NCBI GenBank assembly: GCA_009746045.1
Contig: RPFO01000667.1
Coordinates: 1,303,252-1,367,251, forward strand
Length of the DNA stretch: 64,000 bases
Source: Mesostigma viride
Taxonomy: Eukaryota > Streptophyta > Mesostigmatophyceae > Mesostigmatales > Mesostigmataceae
Direction of reading: 5' to 3'
Numbering within the stretch: position 1 is the stretch's first letter; every line of letters begins with the position of its first letter. The notes under the pieces were generated by a model, which searched no databases, was not told the DNA's origin, and saw nothing but the letters and a program-made list of their open reading frames with translations. The position numbers and the translations under genes were made by a program. Below are positions 43,981-53,847 of the stretch, one piece after another.

Positions 43981-45618
43981 GCGACTACACCCATCTAGCT
44001 CACTCTCCGTATACCAAACCTTATCTACTTCACTACGAGCATACATCCACTTCACTTTATACTGACGCTGGGTACCGCGGCCCTTTTTGATATCTCTAGG
44101 GGCCACGATGCTTTCTACTTCGTCTTCTACTTCCCCAGTGTCAGGGTTATGCTCTAAAGGGGCAGGCGCTAACTCCCTGCCAGCGAACGTACTAGGATGG
44201 TACAGTTTAAGCTGGCTCCTATGGAAGGTGTTTGAATGCGTTTGCCAGGAGGTAGGGATATCGACTTTATATAAGAAATTTCCTACCCTAGACAACACAT
44301 GGAAGGGTCCTAAGAAGGCGGGCCTGAGTTTGACCTTCAGTTCTGCTTCAAACTTATGAGCAAAACGGCCAACACGGGGGCCTTCTACTAATACTAGATC
44401 TCCTACTTCTATCTCAGGTGCTCGTCTATCTAAGGAGGCACGCAACCTAGCAAGGTACTTAGCCTGAGCTTTTTGATACCCTGAGATCGCGTGGTCATGA
44501 GCAGTTTTCATTCTATCTAGTAAGGACTGTACACCTTCTACAGTATCTCGGGACACATCATCCTTGTCCCGTAGAGGACTAGCTAAGAGAGAGGTAGGGG
44601 TAAGGGGCTGTCTACCAGTATCTAAGAAGAAGGGCGTATATCCATGCGCAGCTTGGGGACAATTGTTGAGGGAGAACTCTACCAAACATAAATAATCCTC
44701 CCAATCACTACCCGAGCCATTAACATAGTGCCTAAGCGCTTCTTCTACTACCCTATTAAGACGCTCTACTAAATGAGAGGAGGAGGAGTGGTAGGCAGTA
44801 CCGTAGGTAACCTTGGTACCGATGGCAGCGAAAAACTGCTGCCAAAAATCTGAGGTAAATAATTTATCCTTATCACTAATAAACTGCCTACTCAATCCAT
44901 GATATCTATATACATTATTGAGGTATAGGCGTGCGCAATCACGTGCGGTGAGTTCTAAAGGACACGGCACAAGATGGCACATACGAGTAAAACGATCTAT
45001 GAACACAAGGATTTGGGCATTGCCCCTATCATTCTTTCTAAAAGGTCCTACAAAATCCATCATGATAGAATCCCAAGGCATGATGGGGTCAGGCAAGGTC
45101 CTAGGTTCTGCTATCTGTCCTACATTATTGGGTTTCATTTCCTGGCAAGATTGACAAGTTCTAACATACTCATCTACATCCTTATAAAGGGAAGGCCAGT
45201 AATAAGAGCGGGCTACTAGGTCCCGTACCCGTTTACCACCCTGATGAGCAGCTAAGTCATGCAACTCAAAGAGCAAGGAGGAGCGACAGATAGGAGGGAC
45301 ATACAGGCGCCATTGAGGGGGAGAATCTGCTATCTGCACATATAAAAACCCACCTACAAATTTACAAGGGTGCTTGCCTAATTGTTGGGGATGTGCAGCA
45401 ATGGCAGCTAATGCTTCCGGCTCAGTGGCCGTAAATCTACTAATAAGGCGTTCAAGATCAGAGGTAGGCATCGCTACAGAAGTATCCAGAACAGGTTTAA
45501 AGAGATCTCCTACCGCCTTGCCAAAGAGAAGGGGAGGTCCTAGAGGGACTACGTTTTCATAAGACTTTCCTGACCTAGTCGCTATATGGCTAAGCGGTAT
45601 AGAAATTTTATTTTTCCC
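43981..45618 (-). CDS. Gypsy-1 integrase with chromodomain
   Basis: It inserts element DNA into the genome. The zinc-binding HHCC region is FELHDLAAHQGGKRV to CQSCQEMKPNN. The catalytic core gives MMDFVGPF (Asp), FISDKDKLFTSDFW (Asp) and HLVERLNRVVEEALR (Glu). A GPF-like linker follows (KVKLRPAFLGPFHVL), then a chromodomain-like tail (DEVESIVAPRDIKKG, RQYKVKWMYAR) that in chromoviruses guides targeting. The frame is joined to the RT-RNase H ORF through a seven-G run at about 45618, one base out of frame. hAT-2 cuts the last 12 codons; the natural end is at 40339. Confidence 0.92.
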
Positions 45619-48113
45619 CTCCCCCCCACCGAGGCCACGGGAAGGGCCTCACACGGGAGAGAGAGTCCTACGTGAGAAAGGAGATCAGGCATGCGAACAG
45701 CTGTATGAAAGAGGTAGGCATAGGATTCATCATCAGGTAGTTCACCATAAGGGGTTACACCCATAGTAGTAGGAACTAGAGTAGTATTGAGAACATCAAG
45801 GTCCTCGAAGAAGGAATAGTCTGCACGACGAGAGAGTGCATCTGGTACTATGTTATCTACACCCTTGACATACTGAAGTTTAAAAGGGGAAAACTGTGCT
45901 AAAAATTCCATCCAGCGCGCTTGCCGAGGGGTAAGGTTGGGTTGGGAGAGAAGATGGGTAAGGGGACGATGATCCGTTTGGATAACTAACCTATAAGGAT
46001 CTAGCTCACAGGGTTCATTCAGGCAGACATCAAATTGAGCACCTTTAAGGAAGTGCTGCCACGCGTGGCAACAATACACCACAGCTAAGAGTTCCTGCTG
46101 GTGTACGGGATAGTTACGCTCCGCAGGGAGCATTGTCCTAGAGATATACTCAATTGGCTGTAAGCCCTGACCCTGATCCTGGAGAAGGACACCACCTATA
46201 GCTACTTTACTAGCATCTGTAGCCACAACAAAGGGTTTAGTAGTATCCGGTAGGATGAGTACAGGAGGGGAAAGGAGTAGGGATTTTAGGCACTGAAAAG
46301 CCGACTGACATTCACTACTCCAAACAAAGGGGATATCCTTCTTTAATAAATGATTAATAGGGGCTGCTATAGTTGCGAAACGCGGGATAAAACGCCTATA
46401 GTAAGAAGCAATTCCTAGGAAACTACGTACACCTTTAACGTCGGTAGGAGTAGGCCATTCCTGAATTGACTTAGTTTTATCCGGGTCGGTAGCGACCCCG
46501 GCATCTGACAGAACGTGCCCTAAAAATGGGACACTCCTACCCGAACGCACTTTAGCACGGCGCGCCCACAAAGAATTTTCAGCCATTATTTCTAATACTT
46601 TCTTTAAATCACGTAGGTGCGTTTCAAAATCAGGAGAGTAAATAAGAATATCATCTAAGTAAGCTTGAGCACAAGAACGGTCATGCTCAGATAAAGAAAC
46701 AGAGGAGAAGGAAGGATCCTTTAGATCAGAGGACACCTGAGGAAGGTGAGAATTTCCCATAACAGGTCTAAGCACTTCATTCATTAACATTTGAAAAGAG
46801 GCAGGCGAGTTGCAAAGTCCCATAGCCGCTACTCTAAACTGGTAATGACCAAAAGGGGTAGCAAAGGCGGTTTTATGGCAATCCTCAGGAGCTATCCGCA
46901 ACTGCCAAAAACCATCCGCACAATCCAGTACTGTGAAACAAGTGGAACCTTTAACCTTATTAAATATATCATCAATACGAGGTAGAGGGTATTTAGACTT
47001 CACAGTAATATCATTCAACTTCCTATAATCAGTAACTAGGCGAAACTTGCCATTTGGCTTAGGAACTAACAGGACACCAGCTGAGTAGGGGGAGTTACTA
47101 GGCTCTATCAATCCTGCTTCTAATAATGACACTAAAATCTGTTTTAGTTCCTTTAACTCGGTAGGGCCCATTCTATACATCGGAGAGTGCGTAGGAACTG
47201 CACCGTCCTTGATAACTACACGGTGTAAAACAGAACGAGGAGGAGGATAGGAAGGAGTCTTTTCTTCAAAAACTTTTGAGGAATCTATCACAGCCATGTA
47301 TCTTACTATTTCATTTTCAGTAAATCCCACTCCTATTGTATCCACTGTGTTTATATCTATATCCACACTATTATTAGGGATAGGTATCTCCTGTACTTCT
47401 AACTGAAGGAACATACATAATAAATATCCATATTCCTTTAGTTCAGAACGCAACTCATCATTGGACATTAATACTTCAGGTATAGGTCTTACAGGAGGAT
47501 CAACAGGTGTAGGAGGAGTAATATCTACCAAGGATAAGTTTTCCAATCTATAATGACGTTCCGGTACCCAGTAAGAGCTATCTGGAAACCAGATGACCAT
47601 GGTATCATAATTAATAGTAATCTTATTATCCTGGTGCCAATCTAATCCTAGTAATACATCAGCGGTAGTGATAGGGCCTATAGTGGCCGTCAGGTTGACA
47701 GTACGTCCTTGTATAACCATGGGAAGGGACACCGTACCCGGGGAATGACTGGTGCGACCATCAGCATAATGAACAGTGACGGGTTTGGTGTGAGGGGTAG
47801 GGACTAGTCCTAAACGCCTAACTAGGGCCTCGCTCACAAAGGAGCTAGCCGCACCGCTATCTACCAACACAGAGACATTCAAGAGTTCATCAGCATGCAA
47901 GAAGGGGTCTACAACAGTGTGAGGGACGGTTAAACCACCATTCAAGAACATAAGAGGACGCACACGTAGTGGTAGGGAAGATTCAGCTCCTACAGAGATT
48001 ATAAAAACAGGCAGGCAAAAATTTTTATCTGGGGTACTATCTAAGGACCTGTCCAGGTTACCCCCGGCTGACAGGCCTACTGTTCCCCCTCCCCCCCCAA
48101 ATCCATAGGAACT
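45582..48113 (-). CDS. Gypsy-1 protease-reverse transcriptase-RNase H
   Basis: Aspartic protease: VLVDSGAASSFVSEALV, with flap-side VLLGLDWHQ. Reverse transcriptase: LVTDYRKLNDITVKSKYPLP, FTVLDCADGFWQLRI (first Asp), FGHYQFRVAAMGLCNSPASF, AYLDDILIYS (YLDD box) and VPFLGHVLSDAG. RNase H: FVVATDASKVAIGGVL, YPVHQQELLAVV, IQTDHRPLTHLL, VPDALSRRADY. Upstream of 48113 the open frame runs into the antisense Gypsy-2 LTR and is not native. The gag-protease joint is an eight-G run (48092-48099), consistent with either programmed -1 frameshifting or a base error. Confidence 0.93.
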   Translation of the reverse strand, partial: SSYGFGGGGGTVGLSAGGNLDRSLDSTPDKNFCLPVFIISVGAESSLPLRVRPLMFLNGGLTVPHTVVDPFLHADELLNVSVLVDSGAASSFVSEALVRRLGLVPTPHTKPVTVHYADGRTSHSPGTVSLPMVIQGRTVNLTATIGPITTADVLLGLDWHQDNKITINYDTMVIWFPDSSYWVPERHYRLENLSLVDITPPTPVDPPVRPIPEVLMSNDELRSELKEYGYLLCMFLQLEVQEIPIPNNSVDIDINTVDTIGVGFTENEIVRYMAVIDSSKVFEEKTPSYPPPRSVLHRVVIKDGAVPTHSPMYRMGPTELKELKQILVSLLEAGLIEPSNSPYSAGVLLVPKPNGKFRLVTDYRKLNDITVKSKYPLPRIDDIFNKVKGSTCFTVLDCADGFWQLRIAPEDCHKTAFATPFGHYQFRVAAMGLCNSPASFQMLMNEVLRPVMGNSHLPQVSSDLKDPSFSSVSLSEHDRSCAQAYLDDILIYSPDFETHLRDLKKVLEIMAENSLWARRAKVRSGRSVPFLGHVLSDAGVATDPDKTKSIQEWPTPTDVKGVRSFLGIASYYRRFIPRFATIAAPINHLLKKDIPFVWSSECQSAFQCLKSLLLSPPVLILPDTTKPFVVATDASKVAIGGVLLQDQGQGLQPIEYISRTMLPAERNYPVHQQELLAVVYCCHAWQHFLKGAQFDVCLNEPCELDPYRLVIQTDHRPLTHLLSQPNLTPRQARWMEFLAQFSPFKLQYVKGVDNIVPDALSRRADYSFFEDLDVLNTTLVPTTMGVTPYGELPDDESYAYLFHTAVRMPDLLSHVGLSLPCEALPVASVGGRGKIKFLYRLAI
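48109..48113. repeat. Gypsy-2 target-site duplication, left copy (GAACT)
   Basis: GAACT precedes the 5' LTR. The partner is at 57930-57934, beyond the TTAA-flanked element inserted at the 3' LTR terminus. Confidence 0.8.
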
Positions 48114-48849
48114 TGTTGCACGGATGCAACATGCCGTTTGTGGTAAATATAAATTATCCGTCCCGGTCGATCGGCGCCGACCGTAATCCGGCGCCAGTGC
48201 CGAGGCCATAGTATAGTTTACAGCCGAGGCAATCCGTGTGGAAGTAAGTGTAGAAGTTTTGCTGACGAACTTGGCCTTTGCGCCGTAGGCAGACCTAGCG
48301 CCTGAACGGGAGTTACGGGACAGCCAAGTGGCACTGCACATGCGTTATGATGGTCCTACGGACATTTGGATATTTTTCAGGAGAGGCCTCTAGCCGTACT
48401 GGTCTTTAATGTGTTCTAGACGGTTCGAGAAGCCCGTCCCCGCGGACCTCACGTCATGCCTGGTTGGCAGCGCCAGGCGCAGCCACCAACGGGGACGAAG
48501 GGACAAAATAGGAAGGCACGAGCTATGCCAGCAATCCGGACCTTGTATCGTAATTTACCACGTTGCTCTACAGATTATTTACCATCGCTTAATCCTGGAG
48601 TGTAAATCTCCTGTGGGCTCGAGTGTGAATCCCTCGCCTACTGGGTGTAAGTCTTCCCGCATTGAGTGTTTTAATCTGTGTGGTAACATTGTAATATACG
48701 AAACCGGTTTTCCGGGTTTGAGCTTATTCGTATTGTGTGACGAGTATTCTTAAGCCACCATCGTGCGCTGTGACGCATAGGAAGTCAAAGGTCTTTCGCA
48801 TTCGTTCTCAATCCTTAAGGCGCTATTTTAAATAGCCATACGTGTTAAA
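48114..48849 (+). repeat. Gypsy-2 5' LTR
   Basis: 736 bp, matching 55844-56581 with about eight substitutions and three short indels, counted by eye. Confidence 0.93.
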
Positions 48850-49320
48850 CTGGACTCGGAGGAAACTTTCCTAGTGGCCTCTATCCCGTCCCGTTTTTCT
48901 GTAATCTGATCCGGATCAGCAACGGAATTATATAAGGGCCGGAACCCTTACTAATTCCGCTTGCAGTAATTCATTGTGGGGGTCGGATCCCCACAATCCT
49001 AACTGCCCATACCCGTTACCCATATTGCGGTTCTTGCATGCCCCAACCTGGCCTTGTCCGGTTGACCTAAGGGATTCGTCCGGAAACGAATCTCCTTATA
49101 TTGCGTGCTTTAAACGGAAACGCTTTGTGGGTTGCAATTTCACGCATTGTTTGGCGTCTTGGCCATTGCCTCACACCCTATATCTGGGATACATACTGTC
49201 AGCTCCGGCAAGCTGCAGTAATATCTCACGTCCTTTAATTGACGTATTTTTTGTGCTTAATTTGTCATCCCGCCAAGGTGACTAGAGGCACATTGTTCAC
49301 ACTTTACCAGCCACCACGCG
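48850..49320 (+). other. Gypsy-2 leader with primer-binding region
   Basis: TGGACTCGGAGGAAACT at 48851 starts one base after the LTR, where a tRNA primer normally pairs. I cannot assign the tRNA by eye. The rest is untranslated leader before the gag ATG. Confidence 0.6.
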
Positions 49321-51111
49321 ATGGCTGACGGTATTGAGCGAGGGCGACGAGAGGCCCATCGCTTCTCTCCTGCCCCTTCCCTCGTGGCAGCACTCGAGGC
49401 GGCAGAGAGAGCTACCCAAAATCACTCACGCCCGAGTAGTGAGCGTGGCTCTAGGGGGTCATCCCCAGCACAAACCCCACGTTTGGGAGGGAATTCCTCG
49501 GCGGCTGCCGGTGCACCACCTGATAGCCCTGTAGTGAATCCCCTTAATGGACCACCAAGTGGAACATCCATCGCGGGATTGTCGGCGGGTCCGGCCCTTG
49601 GTGTAGGAGCCGGCGCGGGGGCGCAGGGGAATAATGTTACCCTGCACTACGGTAGGAGTGGGGCCCTGCCTACGGTGCTGCCGCAACCTACATTGGCCAC
49701 TTGGCCCAGCAGCGCCCCGGCGCCACCCTTGTATGATAGCCGATCGCGGTCTCGCCGCGCTGCGAATCGGGCGTCCTATCATGCGCCTGGACCCCTTGGG
49801 GCTAGCCCCTTCGGCCATGCCTCGCCAAATATGGCTGGGCAGGGCCAGGGCACCGCACGGACCGGTCGGTCTTCCTTCGGGGTCGCAGGGGAGGCGATTC
49901 CCCTCCCCAACTCAGCATACGACCGCCTGGCTCCGGGTGACCCACGAGCGCAGCACCCAGCGGCCACCGCCGCCCATCATTATGCAAGCCGCGCCCACTA
50001 CCCACATGGGTATGAGCACCCGGGTGAGGATGAGTGCAGCCCCCCGGCAGGTTACCCGCGTGGGCACACCTCGCAAGGTGTGGCCGGGCCCGGGAGACCC
50101 GCGAGTATCATGGGCCATCATGACGATGATACTCACAATGCAGGGCGACTACCACCGTTGCCCAAGCTGTCGGATATTCCCAAGTTTAAACCCGACTGCT
50201 CGTACCAAGAGTTTGAGGCTTGGGAGATTGCAGTGTCTCAGAAGATCGACATCTGGGAGACATACAATCGCAAGCTCTTGGACGAGGATATCAAGGTCAA
50301 GCTGGTGTCCAGCGAGGCACTGGCTCCCGATGTGAGACAAGCTCTCCATTGCGAAAGCGCCCTGGCCAATGGCTTCCCCAGCAGCTTGGCTGAATTATTT
50401 CGGCGAGCACGGGCCAAGTACCTGCCACCCGACCAAGACAAGCTGGACCGGGAGGCTTTTGGGGCGTTCAAGCAGGGGAACCTGAGCTATCGGGAATATA
50501 TGACCAAGTTCGAGCTTCTAGCTGGGCGGGTTGATGACCTGATGGGCCCAGAAGCCTTGGCAAGGTTCTATGAGGGCTTGCAACCCGAATTCCGGGATGA
50601 GGTGAAGCGGAAATTCGCCCACCTCTCCTGGGCTCAATGGAACCTGCAGGACATCAAGACCTACCTAGCGGAGATAGCTCCCTTGGTGCAGCGGACCCCA
50701 AAACCCCGCGTGAATGCACTGGAACTCAATGAGCTGGGATTCGCCCCCGTGTGGGTGGATGAGCTACAGTGCGAGGTCCTGGACATTAATGCCTTGGACA
50801 CTTCCCGGATTCAGTGCTACCACTGCAACCGCGTGGGGCACATCAAACGTGAGTGCCCTGATCTCCCTCCGCTGGACCAGGCCCCGCCTGTGCAACGCAA
50901 CAATTTCCAAGCGGCCTCCCCGCAAATGGCCTCGAGGCCACCACCGGCGCGAAATATGCGCACAGCTCCCAGTGCGGGTGAGCGTGCCCGACGCTTGCAA
51001 CAAGCGCGCCAACAGCCCCGGCTGTACCAACAACCCAAGGCGCCCCCAAGCCTACCAGCAAGCTGGGCATGCCCTCAACCAACTGGATGCCGCAGACGCG
51101 GCCGAGCCTGA
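49321..51111 (+). CDS. Gypsy-2 Gag
   Basis: Structural protein forming the virus-like particle. The first ~270 residues are Pro/Ser/Ala-rich. A retrotransposon Gag capsid-like region follows (LPKLSDIPKFKPDCSYQEFE; AFGAFKQGNLSYREYMTKFE; ALARFYEGLQPEFRDEVKRK). A CCHC zinc knuckle, CYHCNRVGHIKREC, lies at about residues 500-513, then a basic tail. The ATG at 49321 opens the longest frame directly after the leader. The frame closes at 51111, and a coding-like tail continues one frame over (QAYQQAGHALNQLDAADAAE) to 51193, so a frame shift near 51030-51060 is likely. Confidence 0.92.
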   Translation: MADGIERGRREAHRFSPAPSLVAALEAAERATQNHSRPSSERGSRGSSPAQTPRLGGNSSAAAGAPPDSPVVNPLNGPPSGTSIAGLSAGPALGVGAGAGAQGNNVTLHYGRSGALPTVLPQPTLATWPSSAPAPPLYDSRSRSRRAANRASYHAPGPLGASPFGHASPNMAGQGQGTARTGRSSFGVAGEAIPLPNSAYDRLAPGDPRAQHPAATAAHHYASRAHYPHGYEHPGEDECSPPAGYPRGHTSQGVAGPGRPASIMGHHDDDTHNAGRLPPLPKLSDIPKFKPDCSYQEFEAWEIAVSQKIDIWETYNRKLLDEDIKVKLVSSEALAPDVRQALHCESALANGFPSSLAELFRRARAKYLPPDQDKLDREAFGAFKQGNLSYREYMTKFELLAGRVDDLMGPEALARFYEGLQPEFRDEVKRKFAHLSWAQWNLQDIKTYLAEIAPLVQRTPKPRVNALELNELGFAPVWVDELQCEVLDINALDTSRIQCYHCNRVGHIKRECPDLPPLDQAPPVQRNNFQAASPQMASRPPPARNMRTAPSAGERARRLQQARQQPRLYQQPKAPPSLPASWACPQPTGCRRRGRA

Positions 51112-51252
51112 TGATGGCTCTTCCGCGGCCGCATCCGGCCACCTGCGAGGCACACCGGTGGACGAGGGGCCTGCAGGAGAGGCGTTGGACTGAGAGGCCG
51201 GGAGGGCACTCCGGGCGACACCTTACCCGGCCATGCACAAGTCGCCCAAGTT

Positions 51253-51912
51253 TTGTTACCATGTAATGTGGTGACAGAGACCCAGGAATGGCAAGCGGAG
51301 CCTAGCGAAGGCCCGCGGCAACTACTCCTCTTCACTGGAAGCCTACCAGACCCCCAGGGCTCTGGGCGTTGTTTGGAGGGCATCAAGGTCCTCATTGACA
51401 GTGGTGCGGCTACCACCTTCATCAGTGAGGCCATAGTGCAGCGCCTGGGAGTAACCCCGACTCCCCATACCATTGCTCGGCGCGTGCGATACTCGGATGG
51501 CTACACTCAGCCATCCCCGGGCTATGCGGACTTGGCCCCTATCGTACAAGGCACCAGCGTGCCCATTCGCGCCACGGTCATTCCCTTACAAGCGGCTGAT
51601 ATCATCCTAGGGATTGACTGGCTGCACATATCCAAGGTGACCGTCTCTTTTGGTACCATGGTTACCCACTTCCCAGATGGGTCATTCTGGTTACCTGAGC
51701 GGCAGTATGCGGCCAACGGCATGACCATCACCGATGACACGCCTGCCCTCAAGAGTGACCGTCGTCGCCTTGCGGACATTCTCATGTCCAAAAGGGAGTT
51801 CAAGCGGATGATGAGAGCCCGACAGCCTCCTCCCGTTTACTCCATTCGTCTGGACGCCCTTGCCCACGCGCGCGGGCCCAGCGCCCAGCATGCCAGGCTG
51901 GAGTTTCGTTAA
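51253..51912 (+). CDS. Gypsy-2 aspartic protease
   Basis: Polyprotein-processing protease with the active-site motif VLIDSGAATTFISEAIVQRLGV at residues ~45-66 and a second-half landmark ADIILGIDWLHISKVTVSFG. It is in the same frame as gag but separated by stops. Its homologue in Gypsy-1 is fused to the reverse transcriptase. Here the frame closes at 51912, with LNSLGMDLSEDEVKR continuing in another frame, so one shift near 51890 separates them. Confidence 0.9.
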   Translation: MLPCNVVTETQEWQAEPSEGPRQLLLFTGSLPDPQGSGRCLEGIKVLIDSGAATTFISEAIVQRLGVTPTPHTIARRVRYSDGYTQPSPGYADLAPIVQGTSVPIRATVIPLQAADIILGIDWLHISKVTVSFGTMVTHFPDGSFWLPERQYAANGMTITDDTPALKSDRRRLADILMSKREFKRMMRARQPPPVYSIRLDALAHARGPSAQHARLEFR

Positions 51913-51923
51913 ACTCGCTTGGC

Positions 51924-53777
51924 ATGGACTTGTCGGAAGACGAGGTGAAACGACTCAACGCAGTGCTCGATCAGTATTCAGCCGTGTTTGAGGAGAAAAC
52001 ACCTACGTTTCCCCCGGCCAGACCGGTGCTCCACCGCATTCATTTGCAGGAGGGGCACCCACCTACCACCTCACCCATTTTTCGCATGGGGCCCGTGGAG
52101 TTGGCAGAGCTCAAGAAGATCTTGGTCGGCTTGTTGGAGGCCGGCTTGATCGAGCCCAGCAATAGCCCTTACAGCGCGGGCGTGTTGCTGGTGCCCAAAC
52201 CCAATGGGAAGTGGCGTCTGGTTACGGATTATCGCAAACTCAATGCGATCACCGTGAAGTCCAAGTATCCCCTCCCCCGCATCGATGATATATTTAATAA
52301 GGTGGAGGGCGCAAAGTACTTTACGGTGCTCGATTGTGCAGACGGTTTTTGGCAACTTCGGATCGCCCCCGAAGATTGCCATAAAACAGCCTTTGCCACG
52401 CCTTTTGGCCATTACCAATTCCGCGTGGCGGCCATGGGCTTGTGTAACAGCCCTGCCTCTTTTCAGATGCTCATGAACCACCTCTTTAGGTCGGTGATGG
52501 GCACTAGTCGGCTGCCCCAGGTCTCGGCAGACCTGCGCGACCCGACTATCCCGTGGGACCCGGGGACGCAGCCGTACAAACGCACCTGCGTGGCCATCTA
52601 CTTGGATGACATCCTCATTTTCTCTCGCACGTTCGAGGAGCACTTGGAGGATGTTGCCGCGGTTCTGCAGATCATGGCGGATAATAAACTGTCCGCCCGC
52701 CGCAGCAAGGTAGAATCAGGCCGCAGCGTCCCCTTTCTAGGCCACATTCTCTCGGACAAGGGCGTGTCCACGGACCCCGATAAGGTCGCCGCCGTCCAAC
52801 AGTGGCCTGTTCCCGCGAATGTTCGCGCCTTGCGCAGCTTCTTGGGCTTGGTATCGTATTATCGCCGCTTCATCCCGCGTTTCGCGACCATTGCGGCCCC
52901 GCTTACTCACCTCCTCAAGAAGGACGTACCGTGGGAATGGTCAGGCCTGTGTCAACAGGCCTTTGACCTGCTGAAGGCCAGGCTCGCCACTGCGCCTGTC
53001 CTCATCCTTCCGGATCCCACCAAGCCATTCGTGGTCAATAGCGATTCTAGCAAGGTTGCTATTGGCGGTGTGCTGCTCCAAGACCATGGTCTCGGTCTCC
53101 AACCGGTCGAGTATATCTCCCGGACGATGATCCCGGCCGAAAGAAATTACCCGGTCCATCAGCAAGAGTTGTTGGCCGTGGTGTACTGTTGCCATACTTG
53201 GCGGCACCATCTTCTGGGTGCTCAGTTCAACGTGGCCATGGCCGAACCCGACCCTGCGGACCCGTACCGCTTGATCATCCAGACCGACCATCGGCCCCTC
53301 ACGCACTTGTTGACGCAGCCCACGCTTACGCCACGCCAAGCCCGTTGGCTTGAATATTTGGCACAGTTCGGTCCGTTCAAGATCGAATATGTCAAGGGCC
53401 TTGACAACACGGTCCCTGACGCCCTGTCGCGTCGCCCCGACTATTGGTTTTATGAGGATCTTGACGTTTTGGCCACGACGTTGATCCCCTCCCATGGTCC
53501 CGTCGCCCCCTTTGGCGACCGCTTGAGCGACCCGATGAGCCCCTTCCTCTTCTGTGGCGCCACAACCGCGGAGGTTGACACTGTTGACCATTCCGTGCGC
53601 CTCGCCGGCAGCACCCCTGCACGTGAGGGCACGTGCGCAGCCGCAGGGGGGGAAGGACTTCGGCCCCGTACAGCCATATGGTGCCGGCGACAGGAGTCTA
53701 CCCTCCAATGCAGCCCGTTGGAGAGGCATTCACGTTGGCAAATACTGCAACAACGGTCGTCATCAGCTCGGACCTAG
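51924..53777 (+). CDS. Gypsy-2 reverse transcriptase-RNase H
   Basis: Copies element RNA to DNA and degrades the template. Reverse transcriptase motifs are LVTDYRKLNAITVKSKYPLP, FTVLDCADGFWQLRI, FGHYQFRVAAMGLCNSPASF, AIYLDDILIFS (YLDD) and VPFLGHILSDKG. RNase H motifs are FVVNSDSSKVAIGGVL (Asn replaces the more usual Thr/Ala before the catalytic Asp), YPVHQQELLAVV, IQTDHRPLTHLL and VPDALSRRPDY. Native coding leaves this frame at the seven-G run near 53646; SDLERLISRFTVTE, homologous to Gypsy-1, is in another frame at about 53770-53812. The last ~45 residues of this ORF are therefore spurious. Confidence 0.92.
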   Translation: MDLSEDEVKRLNAVLDQYSAVFEEKTPTFPPARPVLHRIHLQEGHPPTTSPIFRMGPVELAELKKILVGLLEAGLIEPSNSPYSAGVLLVPKPNGKWRLVTDYRKLNAITVKSKYPLPRIDDIFNKVEGAKYFTVLDCADGFWQLRIAPEDCHKTAFATPFGHYQFRVAAMGLCNSPASFQMLMNHLFRSVMGTSRLPQVSADLRDPTIPWDPGTQPYKRTCVAIYLDDILIFSRTFEEHLEDVAAVLQIMADNKLSARRSKVESGRSVPFLGHILSDKGVSTDPDKVAAVQQWPVPANVRALRSFLGLVSYYRRFIPRFATIAAPLTHLLKKDVPWEWSGLCQQAFDLLKARLATAPVLILPDPTKPFVVNSDSSKVAIGGVLLQDHGLGLQPVEYISRTMIPAERNYPVHQQELLAVVYCCHTWRHHLLGAQFNVAMAEPDPADPYRLIIQTDHRPLTHLLTQPTLTPRQARWLEYLAQFGPFKIEYVKGLDNTVPDALSRRPDYWFYEDLDVLATTLIPSHGPVAPFGDRLSDPMSPFLFCGATTAEVDTVDHSVRLAGSTPAREGTCAAAGGEGLRPRTAIWCRRQESTLQCSPLERHSRWQILQQRSSSART

Positions 53778-53847
53778 AGCGCCTCATCTCGCGCTTCACG
53801 GTCACTGAGGTAAGGCAAATGAAGCCATAGCTGCCCGCCCTCAGAGC

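Noticed and set aside
48114-48341. Extended N-terminus of the Gypsy-1 pol ORF (MCSATWLS...)
   Set aside because: The same sequence occurs at the other Gypsy-2 LTR (56069-55788). It is antisense LTR, not native pol.
48422-48440. tRNA gene (GGTTCGAGAAGCCCGTC)
   Set aside because: A T-loop-like string inside the Gypsy-2 LTR; no acceptor stem or anticodon arm.
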